A stretch of DNA of 64,000 bases from Flavobacterium cerinum (GCF_004028155.1 NZ_SBII01000002.1:1-64000); one strand, 5' to 3'. Shown: positions 44,147 to 53,186, counted from the first letter of the stretch. The notes: generated by a model not told the origin, from the letters alone. Numbers and translations are program-made.

Positions 44147-44746
44147 TTAAATCTTATGTTTAATAAACTTCAGGTCATTTTTTTTAATCGTCATCATACT
44201 TACTTTTTTACGTATATCCTCTATAGTTTCAAGGTATGCAGTTTCGCTTGTGTTCTTTAAAAGTTCAATGTAATTGTCTAATAATTTTAAAGATTTAGCC
44301 CTCCATTTAGACAATTCGCCAATGGGATGGTATGATTTTCCTTCGAGATAAACTTCTAAGTTGTAGGTAGTCATTTCTTCTTTTGTAACTGTTGGGAAAT
44401 TTTCTTCTACATTTTTAACACATTTAAGAGTGTCCTCAATCTTTAACCTAATTTCTTTTTCACATAAAAATTTTAGTTGAGAAATGAGCCCTTCTTTTAT
44501 GAAAAATTCTGCTAAAGGCTTTGTGAATTCGTCATAAGGAAACCACCTACCGTGTGCACTAGAAATCAATTCTTTGTATTTACCTTCGTCAATCCATTTT
44601 TTAACGATTATGTCCCTTGTTTGGTTGTAGGTTTTTAATCTTTCTTCTTGCTCTTCCTTTGTTGTAGTTAAAGCGTTATAACCAAAAGACATATTGTTTT
44701 GCTTGTAATACCTTTCAATTTCGTTATTTAATTTGGTGTAACTCAT
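44147..44746 (-). CDS. Hypothetical protein, helical
   Basis: A 199-residue soluble protein, no signal or membrane segment, mostly helical, with HGRWFPYDEF and SYHPIGELSKWRAKSLKLL as the most distinctive parts. No family recognised. It sits in the run of small minus-strand genes, 60 bp from the next, with the same style of composition, so it is probably another immunity- or antitoxin-type protein. Confidence 0.75.
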   Translation of the reverse strand: MSYTKLNNEIERYYKQNNMSFGYNALTTTKEEQEERLKTYNQTRDIIVKKWIDEGKYKELISSAHGRWFPYDEFTKPLAEFFIKEGLISQLKFLCEKEIRLKIEDTLKCVKNVEENFPTVTKEEMTTYNLEVYLEGKSYHPIGELSKWRAKSLKLLDNYIELLKNTSETAYLETIEDIRKKVSMMTIKKNDLKFIKHKI

Positions 44747-44774
44747 TTGTAAATGGGGTAGCTTTTACCTTAGT

Positions 44775-45497
44775 TTATATTTCTTTTAGAAGTGGTAGTT
44801 CTTTTTGCAGGAGCTCTTTGTGACCTTTGTCTAAGTACCTTGGGAGTAGGTGTAACTCTTGTAATTTTTTTAGTTTTACTAGAGGAGTTATATTATAGTT
44901 CTTGTTTTCTACCACTAAGGATAATCGCAAATAATGCAAGTTGGTTAATTCTGCTAAAGGCTCAATACCTTTAATTGCTTTTCCGGTGCCACTCATTTTC
45001 CCGTGGTTTAATGAAAGTTCCTCCAACGTTGTCAAATTTGCAATAGGCGTTATATCATATAGGTTGGTAATACCATAGATGTAAAGCGTCTTTAGATTTT
45101 TCATACCTATAACGAAATCTATATTTTCCACCTTTTTAATACTTGCAAGGATTAAAACTTCTACTGGTTTCAGGCAAGATAAATCCGGAATTTCGGTTTG
45201 TTGATTGTTACTGATCTGAAGGTATTTTAAATTGGGCAGTGTAGAAAATACTGAAAGTCGTGCTTCATCAATGTCATTTAACGAAATCGCTTCAATTTTA
45301 TCATTACCAATCAAAGAAGAAAAGTTTGTGTATTTTAGTTTGGATTTTTTTAAAGGAGTCGATAAACTTAAATTTCTCGCATCTTTTGGTAATTGAGATA
45401 AATCATAAATCCCACCAATCTCTCCGTTTAAAACGCCCAAATGTGCCAATGCTCCATAAGGAGCCTTATTGTCTGATAAATACTTATTCCAATTCAT
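44775..45497 (-). CDS. Leucine-rich repeat protein
   Basis: A 240-residue cytoplasmic protein with at least six ~22-residue leucine-rich repeats (for example LPNLKYLQISNNQQTEIPDL, MKNLKTLYIYGITNLYDITP, LTTLEELSLNHGKM, LTNLHYLRLSLV, LKKLQELHLLP). No signal peptide is present. The N terminus (NWNKYLSDNKAPYGALAHLGVLNGEIGG) is a separate cap. LRR proteins of this size act in protein binding; in this company an immunity role is possible. Confidence 0.85.
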   Translation of the reverse strand: MNWNKYLSDNKAPYGALAHLGVLNGEIGGIYDLSQLPKDARNLSLSTPLKKSKLKYTNFSSLIGNDKIEAISLNDIDEARLSVFSTLPNLKYLQISNNQQTEIPDLSCLKPVEVLILASIKKVENIDFVIGMKNLKTLYIYGITNLYDITPIANLTTLEELSLNHGKMSGTGKAIKGIEPLAELTNLHYLRLSLVVENKNYNITPLVKLKKLQELHLLPRYLDKGHKELLQKELPLLKEI

Positions 45498-45584
45498 CTT
45501 TACTTCAAGATATGGTGTTTTGGTTGTGTCAGGCTAATATAAGTGATTTTTCTATTTTTTAGAAAATGGTTTGTAAACTGATCT

Positions 45585-45616
45585 AAAAAAGCCCCATTAT
45601 TTCTAATGGAGCTTTG
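45585..45616 (-). terminator. Probable terminator of the DUF1266 gene
   Basis: AAAGC-CCCATTA and TAATGG-AGCTTT pair with one bulge around a short loop; a T run follows on the minus strand. Confidence 0.5.
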
Positions 45617-45644
45617 TGGTGTTTGTTTTTGTCAAAAAAAGTTA

Positions 45645-46373
45645 TTATTTTTTGAATGGGTATCTTGCATAGATATCCACATCTGCAATTTTTCTTAATG
45701 ATGGTCCTTTGCTAGTTAGTATTTGTTTACTTTCTACGATCATTTCATCCAGGTCAAATCCTTGTATTGTTCTTCCTAATAAAAAGGAAACCGTATAGTC
45801 AGTCCAGTTTTGACCTTTTGTAACTGCTATTTCAGAAGCTTTTTTCATAACCTCCCAAGTTTCGGTTTCTGTTAGATAGCCTGCCCAGTAGCACCATTTT
45901 GCTAATGATACAGCTCTGCAAATATCCCATGCGTAAGTAGATTTTACCTGCGCAACAGTATTTATGTCTAATCCTAGACCTTTTGAAATATCTTTTTGAA
46001 TACTACTTAATTCTTTTGTTGATTCAAGAAAAATAGGGTCAAATTCACTACTTCTCTGTAGCAGCAATAAATCATTCAAAGTTTCTTTAGCTTCTTCTGT
46101 ATTTGTTACTTCCCATTGTTGCGCCAATCCTCCGATATACTCATTTAGATTACTTTCGGGTTTGATTCCCAGTATTTTTTCGCCTCTGTAATAAAACAAA
46201 ATGCCTCCAAAAGAAAGTAGTCTTTTTTGTTCTTCAGTTAATGGTTCTTCAGAATGATTGCTATTAAAGTTTTCTAATAGTTTATCATTGTTTTTTTTCA
46301 TCTTCGTTTTTAAGATGATTATGTATACAATAAATAGTGCGGCAATACCGCCAATAATAAAGTAAGTGTTCAT
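45645..46373 (-). CDS. DUF1266 family membrane-anchored protein
   Basis: A 242-residue protein with one N-terminal transmembrane helix (YFIIGGIAALFIVYIIIL) and a cytoplasmic DUF1266 domain recognised by WDICRAVSLAKWCYWAGYLTE, then TWEVMKKASEIA and FLLGRTIQGFD. DUF1266 has no established activity; many are encoded near polymorphic toxins. It is the last gene (5') of the small minus-strand run. Confidence 0.83.
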   Translation of the reverse strand: MNTYFIIGGIAALFIVYIIILKTKMKKNNDKLLENFNSNHSEEPLTEEQKRLLSFGGILFYYRGEKILGIKPESNLNEYIGGLAQQWEVTNTEEAKETLNDLLLLQRSSEFDPIFLESTKELSSIQKDISKGLGLDINTVAQVKSTYAWDICRAVSLAKWCYWAGYLTETETWEVMKKASEIAVTKGQNWTDYTVSFLLGRTIQGFDLDEMIVESKQILTSKGPSLRKIADVDIYARYPFKK

Positions 46374-46618
46374 TGTAATGAGAATTTGTTATAATTAATT
46401 GTTTGGTTGTTTGTGGTCTGTTGTCTATTATTTATATTGCCTTTATAATGACTTAAATCAATTTTTGGCAAGCTAATATATGGCTATTTTATTACAAATA
46501 AAGTTTTCTTTTCCGATGATTTGTACTTAAGCTAATTGTATTTTTTCTTGTTTTTATTTAGAATGAAGTTGTTTAGACTCTATATTAGTCGTTGAGAGCG
46601 TATTCTTTATAGAAAAGA

Positions 46619-46647
46619 AAAAAGCTCCAGCGAGAACTGAAGCTTTT
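46619..46647 (-). terminator. Terminator of the TonB_C-like lipoprotein gene
   Basis: AAAAGCTCCAG and CTGAAGCTTTT pair imperfectly around CGAGAA; A run on the 5' side gives a T run on the minus strand. Confidence 0.65.
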
Positions 46648-46663
46648 GTGTATTGATTCATCC

Positions 46664-47482
46664 TTAATTATATAAATTTAAGTACATTTCACTATTCACG
46701 TTAATGCCTCTATATTTTGCAGGTTTCCATTTCGATTTTTTTACAAAATCGAGTGCCTTACTTTCAAAATATTTTGCAAAAATTTTGTTTTTAGCTTTGC
46801 TAAAGTCACTTTTAGCTTTTATATTTCCAATAGTTCCATCTCTATATATTACAAAGAAAACCTCGGTATTAACTCTTTCTTTTTTAACTTTATTCATTCC
46901 AGGATAATCTAACCCATTCATAAAATCATCTTTGGGTTTTGTTAAATATTCTTCATAGCTTTTTGCGTTAGAATATCTTGAAGTTGTATCACATTCATGA
47001 AAACTAAAAACATGTCCTGGATTTTTTTCAATGAATTGTTTGTCGGCAATATTCCTCAAAGAATCAATAAATTTTTCCCCGAATTTTTTCTCAATCTCTG
47101 AATTCATTAATTCAGCATAGCAGTACCAGTTGAATCCTTTTCGTGGGCCCATACAAGGTTTTAGCACACTATTCAGTACGATTGATTTTTTTAAAAGTAA
47201 TTCGGTCATTTCTTTATCGCTATAGTCATACATACCGTAGCCATTTATCAATGTGTAAGTTAATTTACCATTTTTGATATCATTAACCGCCTTGGTTTTT
47301 TGATTGATACAAAATGTATCAATAACTGTTACGTCAGGATTTCGATTTTTAAACCACATTTTCATATAGACTTCTTCGCTATACACAATTGGTTTTCCAT
47401 TTTTGTCAAACTTTTCTAATTCCGTTTTTTGGTTACAAGAATTGAGGAAAAAAAGCGAAAATAGGATAATGATAAATTTCAT
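46664..47482 (-). CDS. Lipoprotein with TonB-C-like end
   Basis: A 272-residue precursor with lipobox (LFFLNSC, Cys ~17), so membrane-anchored. The C-terminal ~60 residues (VFFVIYRDGTIGNIKAKSDF, then KSKWKPAKYRGINVNSEM) resemble the TonB C-terminal fold found in many Bacteroidota lipoproteins. The middle has two Cys and a GPRKGFNWYCYAE stretch. No function known. Monocistronic, with its own terminator. Confidence 0.75.
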   Translation of the reverse strand: MKFIIILFSLFFLNSCNQKTELEKFDKNGKPIVYSEEVYMKMWFKNRNPDVTVIDTFCINQKTKAVNDIKNGKLTYTLINGYGMYDYSDKEMTELLLKKSIVLNSVLKPCMGPRKGFNWYCYAELMNSEIEKKFGEKFIDSLRNIADKQFIEKNPGHVFSFHECDTTSRYSNAKSYEEYLTKPKDDFMNGLDYPGMNKVKKERVNTEVFFVIYRDGTIGNIKAKSDFSKAKNKIFAKYFESKALDFVKKSKWKPAKYRGINVNSEMYLNLYN

Positions 47483-47576
47483 GATTTGTATTTCATTTTA
47501 ACAATCACTAATATAGAATTAATTGGTATACGTTTCTTTAAATAGGTATAAGATGATTCGAAAAAACTGGAGAATT

Positions 47577-47610
47577 AAAAAAGCTTCAGTTTTTTTGCTG
47601 AAGCTTTTTC
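47577..47610 (-). terminator. Terminator of the LytTR/histidine kinase operon
   Basis: AAAAAAGCTTCAG and CTGAAGCTTTTT pair around TTTTTTTG; another member of the AAGCTTCAG terminator family. Confidence 0.75.
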
Positions 47611-47622
47611 TTTATAAATGTA

Positions 47623-48369
47623 TTATTTAAAATTCTTTAAAAATTCTTCTTTATAGGTTGGGGATATCTCTACTTCTGCACCGTCTTCCAATGTGATGTA
47701 ACCACCTTTATTGTATAGTTTTACAAAATTGAGGTTAACAATGTGTGATTTGTGAACCCTTATAAAAGGAAGGGGCAGCATCTCTGAGAAGTGTTTAAGA
47801 AAACGGCAGGCCATTTTTTTGTTGCCGTTGGTAAGATAAAGATCAGTAAAGTTACCATTCCCTTTTAGTCGTATAATTTCTTCCATTTTCACGATCTCAA
47901 AGCCTTCCATAGTAGGGAGTATTACCTGTTGCTTTTCCGCTTTAGGTTCCCTGAAGTTTTCTAGGATGACCTTATTTCGGTTAAACAATTCTTTGTTCAT
48001 GATCTGCTGATGTACCTTGTTAACAGCAACAATAAGCTCTTCGATACTTATGGGCTTTAACAGGTAATAAGCGGCACTTCTGTTAAGGGCTTTTAGAGAA
48101 TAATCAGAAAAAGCAGTAACAAAAATGGTTTCAAAAGCAAGGCTGCTACAGGCTTCAAGTACGTCGAAAGCATTCCCAAAAGGCATTTCTACATCAAGAA
48201 AAACAAGTTGAGGCTGTAATTCATGCAGTAATGGTATAGCCTCTCTGCTGTTTTGTGCTTCGCCAACAATCTCTACCTGTGGGCAGTATTTCGTAAGATA
48301 GCTTCGCAGTACTTCTCTGGCTGCAGTTTCATCTTCTACAATTACGCTTCTTATTTTTGTAAAGCTCAT
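47623..48369 (-). CDS. LytTR-family response regulator
   Basis: A 248-residue regulator. The receiver has VEDE, phospho-acceptor Asp in FLDVEMP, FVTAFS and Lys in LLKPIS. A LytTR domain follows (~145-245) with IIRLKGNGNFTDLYL and FIRVHKSHIVNLNFVK. It is the target of the histidine kinase whose stop codon overlaps its start by one base (47623-50180 is one operon). It binds direct repeats at its promoters in the family; targets here are unknown. Confidence 0.93.
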   Translation of the reverse strand: MSFTKIRSVIVEDETAAREVLRSYLTKYCPQVEIVGEAQNSREAIPLLHELQPQLVFLDVEMPFGNAFDVLEACSSLAFETIFVTAFSDYSLKALNRSAAYYLLKPISIEELIVAVNKVHQQIMNKELFNRNKVILENFREPKAEKQQVILPTMEGFEIVKMEEIIRLKGNGNFTDLYLTNGNKKMACRFLKHFSEMLPLPFIRVHKSHIVNLNFVKLYNKGGYITLEDGAEVEISPTYKEEFLKNFK

Positions 48370-50180
48370 TATGGTTTATTTATTGTTGGAAATGTAATTT
48401 GGACAATAGTTCCTGTTTCAGGATACTGTTTCTCGGTCATTGAAAACGTTATTTTCGTTTTGTACAATTCATTTAATAGCGACATGCGTTCTTTTGTATT
48501 TGTCAACCCGCGAGACTCATGTGCCTTTTGGTTGTGCGTTTTAAGTTCGCTGCTTTTAGTAAAACCTATGCCGTTATCATCAATAGTAATGTGTATGTTT
48601 TTCTCTTCAAGCGAAAAAGTCATTTTCAGAAGCCCTTTTTCTTCTTTATAGCGAAGTCCGTGCCAAATCGCATTTTCAAGATGCGGCTGGATGATCATGT
48701 TGGGTATCCAGATGGTGTCGTAGTCAAGTTTTTCATCCACCTTTATTTCAAAATCAAATTTATCTTTAAAACGCAGATGTTCCAATTCGAGATATTTCGT
48801 AAGGTTTTCAATCTCATTACCTAAGGTTACAAAATCTTTATTGGAATTTTCCATTGTATTCCGCATGAGGTTAGAGTAGGATGTAAGATACTTGTTGGCC
48901 TCAAGTTCATTATTTTGCGCAATGAATTGGTTAACACTGTTGAGGCTGTTAAATATAAAATGCGGATTCATTTCGCGCCTTAATGACTGAAGTGCAATTT
49001 CCTTGTTTTTTGTTTTAATAGAATACAAAGCCTTTACAATAAGTCCGAAAAGGAGTAAAAGCAATACCATTACACCTAAAAGGAAGTAGTTGAATGTATT
49101 TTTTCGGTTAATAAGTTCGTCTTTAAACATCTTTTCACTTTCAAGTCTGCGTATTCGTTCCTCAGTTACCTTAAAGGTTTTAGCATCTGTTAACGAGTTG
49201 TCAGACAGTATTATGCGGTCAATGTTTTTTATAAAATCCTCATACATCGCCATACTTTCTTTGTCGTCTCCTGTGGATTTATAATATTCTACGAGCAGTA
49301 TCAGGCTTTCTCTGGCTTCAAAGGTCTTTCCGTTTGCAGAGGCTATTTTATACGATTCTTTTAAGGCGTTTACAGCATTTACAGTATCGTTCATTTTAAA
49401 ATAGATAGAAGCGATGTATTGCAGCTGGAGTATTTCTATGTCGTGGTTTTTGATTTGTCGGGCTATAGACAATATTTCTTTTACTACCGAAACAGCTTCT
49501 TCATAGCGCTTTCCCGAAACATATAAGGGAGCAATTTCATTATATACTTTAATTGTTTTTCCCAGCATGTTTTTAGCATATGGAAGTGCCTGCTGGTATT
49601 TCTCCAGAGCATTTACAGTATCACTGTTTTTAAGGTTTAATTCTGCCTGTTGTATATAGGCATCTGCCACTTCTCCCTTTTTATCCTCTTTGTTAAGTAA
49701 TGCGATATTGGCATTTAGGTATTGATCTTCGACTTTCATATTACCCGAATTTTTCAGGCGGTTGTAGTCATTTAAATTGAGCGTTTTAGAAACTTTATCA
49801 GTAGCAGTTTCTTCGGCTATTTTATAATTTTTGGATGCCGCACGCAATTTGTTTTGTGATTCCTGTGCTTTGGCAATTTTCCTGATTACCCTTGATCTTC
49901 CTGCAATATTATTTGAGGCGGTGTATATTTCCAGTGCTTTAAATAAGTATTCTTCTGCTTTTGCCAAATCGTCTTTGTCATCGAGTTCCTGAGCAAGAAG
50001 TTCATAATTGCGCGCAATTTTAGAATTGTCATTCTCAATTAATGATCTTTCCAGGTTATTTGCTGCCTTTTTTAATTCAACAGGTGTTTCCTTTTTTTTA
50101 GGTGTGCCATCTTGTGCCTTTAACCCTATTGGGAGTAAAAGCAGTGTAAATAGTAGAGGTAGGGTGATAAAGCGAAGCAT
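48369..50180 (-). CDS. LytS/YehU-type histidine kinase with TPR repeats
   Basis: A 603-residue membrane kinase. It begins with a signal peptide (MLRFITLPLLFTLLLLPIGLKA), and ~25-330 are TPR-like helical repeats in the periplasm. One transmembrane helix (~373-395) follows, then His_kinase with His in LRREMNPHFIFNSLNS. HATPase_c closes the protein (NMIIQPHLENAIWHG, DDNGIGF, GLTNTKERMSLL). It pairs with the LytTR regulator immediately downstream (one-base overlap). The signal is unknown. The architecture is standard for Flavobacteria. Confidence 0.92.
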   Translation of the reverse strand: MLRFITLPLLFTLLLLPIGLKAQDGTPKKKETPVELKKAANNLERSLIENDNSKIARNYELLAQELDDKDDLAKAEEYLFKALEIYTASNNIAGRSRVIRKIAKAQESQNKLRAASKNYKIAEETATDKVSKTLNLNDYNRLKNSGNMKVEDQYLNANIALLNKEDKKGEVADAYIQQAELNLKNSDTVNALEKYQQALPYAKNMLGKTIKVYNEIAPLYVSGKRYEEAVSVVKEILSIARQIKNHDIEILQLQYIASIYFKMNDTVNAVNALKESYKIASANGKTFEARESLILLVEYYKSTGDDKESMAMYEDFIKNIDRIILSDNSLTDAKTFKVTEERIRRLESEKMFKDELINRKNTFNYFLLGVMVLLLLLFGLIVKALYSIKTKNKEIALQSLRREMNPHFIFNSLNSVNQFIAQNNELEANKYLTSYSNLMRNTMENSNKDFVTLGNEIENLTKYLELEHLRFKDKFDFEIKVDEKLDYDTIWIPNMIIQPHLENAIWHGLRYKEEKGLLKMTFSLEEKNIHITIDDNGIGFTKSSELKTHNQKAHESRGLTNTKERMSLLNELYKTKITFSMTEKQYPETGTIVQITFPTINKP

Positions 50181-50346
50181 TCTTTTGGTATTATAATGTA
50201 AAGTAAATCAATTTTACATGCTTTTCCTATTGCTTTTACCAAGTGAAATACTGGTTTCACCATTTCTCCAAAAAACGACCCACTTAACGATATACATTTG
50301 TATCAGATTAAAACATCCAAATCTAAAATCATTAAAAACTAATATT

Positions 50347-50553
50347 ATGAAAAAATTAATCGTATTAAGCGCAGTATTGTTCGCAACTCTTAACCTAACT
50401 AGCTGTGATAAGAAAGCTGACGCAAAAACAGAAGTTGAAACAGAAGTTACAACTGAAACAGTTGACACTTTAGCTACAACGGAAGCTGATGCACCAGTAG
50501 AAGGTACTACAGTAACAGAAGCTGCTACAGTAACTACAACAGAAGTAAAATAA
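50347..50553 (+). CDS. Small lipoprotein, tandem paralogue 1
   Basis: A 68-residue precursor: MKKLIVLSAVLFATLNLTSC, then a Thr/Glu/Val-rich mature tail (VETEVTTETVDTLATTEA). The ATG at 50347 gives the same N terminus as the two following genes; an upstream start at 50218 is not credible. It has a TACATTTG -7-like element at 50293-50300. It is divergent from the kinase operon. Likely membrane-anchored and disordered; function unknown. Confidence 0.8.
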   Translation: MKKLIVLSAVLFATLNLTSCDKKADAKTEVETEVTTETVDTLATTEADAPVEGTTVTEAATVTTTEVK

Positions 50554-50581
50554 TTATTTTAAAATATAAAAAACAATCATT

Positions 50582-50782
50582 ATGAAAAAAGTAATCGTAC
50601 TAAGCGCAGTATTGCTTGCAGCTCTTAACCTAACTAGCTGTGGTAACAAAGAATCTAAAGTTGAAACTGAAACTGAAGTTGTAACTGAAGTTACAGAACA
50701 GCCAGCTGATACTTTAGCTCCGGTAGAAGCTGCTTCATCAACTGAAGCTGCTACAGTAACTACTACAACAGAAGTAAAATAA
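50582..50782 (+). CDS. Small lipoprotein, tandem paralogue 2
   Basis: A 66-residue precursor with lipobox LNLTSC and an acidic, Thr-rich tail. The last ~40 residues (for example EVVTEVTEQPADTLAPVEAA) are the same as in paralogue 3, and the N terminus is nearly the same as in paralogue 1, so it is a mosaic of both. 28-bp gap from paralogue 1, so probably the same transcript. Confidence 0.8.
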   Translation: MKKVIVLSAVLLAALNLTSCGNKESKVETETEVVTEVTEQPADTLAPVEAASSTEAATVTTTTEVK

Positions 50783-50805
50783 TCATTTTTTAAAAAATAA
50801 GAATT

Positions 50806-51009
50806 ATGAAAAAAGTAATCGTATTAGGTGCTGTAGTACTTGCTGCAACATTTAGCTTAACAAGCTGTGGTAAAAAAGAACCTCAAGTTGAAACTGAAAC
50901 TGAAGTTGTAACAGAAGTTACAGAACAGCCAGCTGATACTTTAGCTCCTGTAGAAGCTGCTTCATCAACAGAAGCTGCTACAGTAACAACTACTACAGAA
51001 GTAAAATAA
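50806..51009 (+). CDS. Small lipoprotein, tandem paralogue 3
   Basis: A 67-residue precursor with lipobox FSLTSC. The mature part is almost identical to that of paralogue 2, pointing to a recent duplication or gene conversion, while the signal peptide differs (MKKVIVLGAVVLAATFSLTS). 23 bp after paralogue 2; a terminator follows at 51083. Confidence 0.8.
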   Translation: MKKVIVLGAVVLAATFSLTSCGKKEPQVETETEVVTEVTEQPADTLAPVEAASSTEAATVTTTTEVK

Positions 51010-51082
51010 TATTAAATGCAGGGGCGATGAAAGCTGTTATTGCTAAGACAATAGTGTGCTTTTATCTATGAGCCGGAAATAC

Positions 51083-51120
51083 AAAAAAAAGCTTCAGTGA
51101 AAACTGAGGCTTTTTTGTTT
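51083..51120 (+). terminator. Terminator of the tandem lipoprotein operon
   Basis: AAAAAAAAGCTTCAGT and ACTGAGGCTTTTTT pair around GAAA, with T tail. Confidence 0.8.
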
Positions 51121-51183
51121 TTAATCTATTTGGCCGACTACTTCTTTTTTATTTGTATTTTTCCTACAATTTAAAAATAATCA

Positions 51184-51657
51184 ATGAATATAATTGTAAA
51201 ATATAATTACTCAGGCTTAAATGGTTGTCTTGTTATGCTTTTTTTGATGACTTTAGTCTCAAGTTGTGAAACAAAGAAAAAAGATTTTATTGATCAATCC
51301 AAACACTATATGGCGATCAATGGTCGTGATACAGCACACCTGGATATTACACAAGACGAAACAGAGTTTTATGGAAGTTATGAAATACTTTATGGACGAA
51401 CCGGTAAGGATTCAGGTGAAGTTAGGGGGCAGATCATTAAGGATACATTACGGGGTATTTTTACCTATAAACCTTTTGGTGGAGGCCATAAAAAGAGTGT
51501 GCCGATCGCTTTGCTTAAAAAAGACAATATGCTTTATCTTGGACGGGGTACAGCTAACAGCTATTTAAATATACCTCATTTTATAGCAACAGTCCCTATC
51601 AATTATTCAAATAGCAAGTTTATCTTTAAGGAAGTAATAAGTTCAGATAGTAAATAG
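51184..51657 (+). CDS. Lipoprotein of unknown function
   Basis: A 157-residue precursor with hydrophobic N terminus (CLVMLFLMTLVSSC, Cys ~29) giving a lipid-anchored, beta-rich protein (YMAINGRDTAHLDITQDETEF, GSYEILYGRTGKDSGEVRG). Such small lipoproteins of this composition are common in Flavobacterium; no family name. Single gene with its own terminator. Confidence 0.75.
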   Translation: MNIIVKYNYSGLNGCLVMLFLMTLVSSCETKKKDFIDQSKHYMAINGRDTAHLDITQDETEFYGSYEILYGRTGKDSGEVRGQIIKDTLRGIFTYKPFGGGHKKSVPIALLKKDNMLYLGRGTANSYLNIPHFIATVPINYSNSKFIFKEVISSDSK

Positions 51658-51663
51658 TTTAAA

Positions 51664-51699
51664 TCAAAAAGCTTCAGTAATCACTGAAGCTTTTGATTT
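51664..51699 (+). terminator. Terminator after the unknown lipoprotein gene
   Basis: TCAAAAAGCTTCAGT and ACTGAAGCTTTTGA pair around AATC; T-rich tail. Confidence 0.75.
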
Positions 51700-51742
51700 G
51701 TTTATTTGATAAAAGTGTTTAAATAATCATGCAGGTAAAAAA

Positions 51743-52312
51743 TTAAACTCTTAAGGAACCACGAAATCCTCTGGCTGCATAGTAAGATTCTGCACCGTTA
51801 TGATACAGGAAAACCGTGTTGTAACGGCGGTCGCAAAAAAGGGCACCGCCAAGTTTCCTAATTTCGGGAGTGGTTTGTATCCAGCTTGATGTTTTGGTAT
51901 CAAAATTCCCCAGTTGTTGTAATTCCCTGTATTGTTCTTCATTTAAGATATCAATACCCATATCAGCAGCCATGTTTATGGCGCTATCGTTAGGTTTATG
52001 CTCTTTTCTTGACTCGAGTGCTTCGTGGTCATAACAAATGCTTCTACGGCCTTTAGGGCTTTCGGGAGCGCAATCATAAAAAATATATTCACCAGTTTTT
52101 TTATCAAAGCCTACTGCGTCCGGTTCACCTCCCGTTTCTTCCATTACGTCAAGCGACCATAGTTTTTCAGGATTGGCTTCCAGTTTTTCCTGTATTGTAT
52201 TCCATTCAAGACCTTTATGACGGTTCATGTTTTTCTCAAAACGGGTTTTCAATACTTTTAACAGCTCTTCATGCTGTTCTTGTGACAACTCTTTTTTATT
52301 ACTGTTTTTCAT
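51743..52312 (-). CDS. DUF4256 family protein
   Basis: A 189-residue soluble protein with the DUF4256 features SLDVMEETGGEPDAVGFD, FYDCAPESPKGRRSICYD, MGIDILNEEQYRELQQLG, and the C-terminal FLYHNGAESYYAARGFRGSLRV. No established biochemical role. It is the 3' gene of the ArsR-SRPBCC-DoxX-DUF4256 minus-strand operon; the family is typically found in that company. Confidence 0.9.
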   Translation of the reverse strand: MKNSNKKELSQEQHEELLKVLKTRFEKNMNRHKGLEWNTIQEKLEANPEKLWSLDVMEETGGEPDAVGFDKKTGEYIFYDCAPESPKGRRSICYDHEALESRKEHKPNDSAINMAADMGIDILNEEQYRELQQLGNFDTKTSSWIQTTPEIRKLGGALFCDRRYNTVFLYHNGAESYYAARGFRGSLRV

Positions 52313-52323
52313 ATGATTTCCTT

Positions 52324-52707
52324 TTATTGATTCGTTGAAATAAATTTTCTGTCAGCAGGCCTTAAGTACCATGATAGTATCGTTAATATTAAAAGCAGTA
52401 AGGGAGGGAATATCTTGGCAACAGGGGCTTCTGTTGCTATATAAGAAATTATTGCTCCGGACATTGCGAAGAAGAAACCTGCATAGGCCCATTCCTTTAG
52501 TAGTGTAAATTTAGGAATTAGTATTGCGCCGACTCCTAAAATTTTCCAAATGCCCAGTAACGTTAATAAATAAACAGGGTAACCCAAATGGGTTATGTTA
52601 TCCACTTCTTCCTGCATTCTTATTAATTGTACTATTCCGGTTGAGAGCATTCCTAATGCAAGCCAAAGTGTAGCGATCCAGTAGATAATTTTGTTTCTCT
52701 TTGCCAT
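52324..52707 (-). CDS. DoxX-family membrane protein
   Basis: A 127-residue integral membrane protein with four predicted helices (IIYWIATLWLALGMLSTGIVQLI, YPVYLLTLLGIWKILGVGAILI, WAYAGFFFAMSGAIISYI, FPPLLLLILTILSWYL). DoxX-like proteins carry quinone-related or detoxification roles. Third gene of the ArsR operon, 6 bp after the SRPBCC gene. Confidence 0.88.
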   Translation of the reverse strand: MAKRNKIIYWIATLWLALGMLSTGIVQLIRMQEEVDNITHLGYPVYLLTLLGIWKILGVGAILIPKFTLLKEWAYAGFFFAMSGAIISYIATEAPVAKIFPPLLLLILTILSWYLRPADRKFISTNQ

Positions 52708-52713
52708 GATATT

Positions 52714-53181
52714 TTATTTTAATTGATTTACTATATCCTGTAGTCTGTTATGTGCCATGTTGATACCTTGCGCAAACGGCATTTGCAGCATTTGATCCCT
52801 GAGCGCCACTGATCTGTATACAATATGCATTGTAAGTTTGCTGGTAGTATCAGTACGTTTTTCAAAATCCAGATATTCAATCTGAGCATCAAATGGACTG
52901 TTCTCCATTTCGAATGTTCGTGTTATCTTTTGATTCGGGATATATTCATGGATCGTTCCATTGGCTTTAAACACCACATTTCCTTTAGGGTCAGATGTTT
53001 CAAAAGCATAGCTGCCGTGTTTTTTGTTTTCAAGCTTTACTACTTTTGTTCCCATCCATTGTGCTACAATTTCAGGTTCAGCATAAGCTTTAAAGAGTAG
53101 TTCCAACGGAAGGTCAAACTCCCGGGTTACAATCAATTCCTGCGTACCGTTTTCGGCATGGATCTTTGTTTTTGGTTCCAT
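52714..53181 (-). CDS. SRPBCC (AHSA1-type) protein
   Basis: A 155-residue soluble protein of the AHSA1/START-like fold: VTREFDLPLELLFKAYAEPEIVAQWMG, then GKVVKLENKKHGSYAFE, and the C-terminal helix (MLQMPFAQGINMAHNRLQDIV). The cavity binds hydrophobic ligands in relatives. Follows arsR by 5 bp, so it is co-expressed and repressed by it. Confidence 0.9.
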   Translation of the reverse strand: MEPKTKIHAENGTQELIVTREFDLPLELLFKAYAEPEIVAQWMGTKVVKLENKKHGSYAFETSDPKGNVVFKANGTIHEYIPNQKITRTFEMENSPFDAQIEYLDFEKRTDTTSKLTMHIVYRSVALRDQMLQMPFAQGINMAHNRLQDIVNQLK

Positions 53182-53186
53182 ATTGT

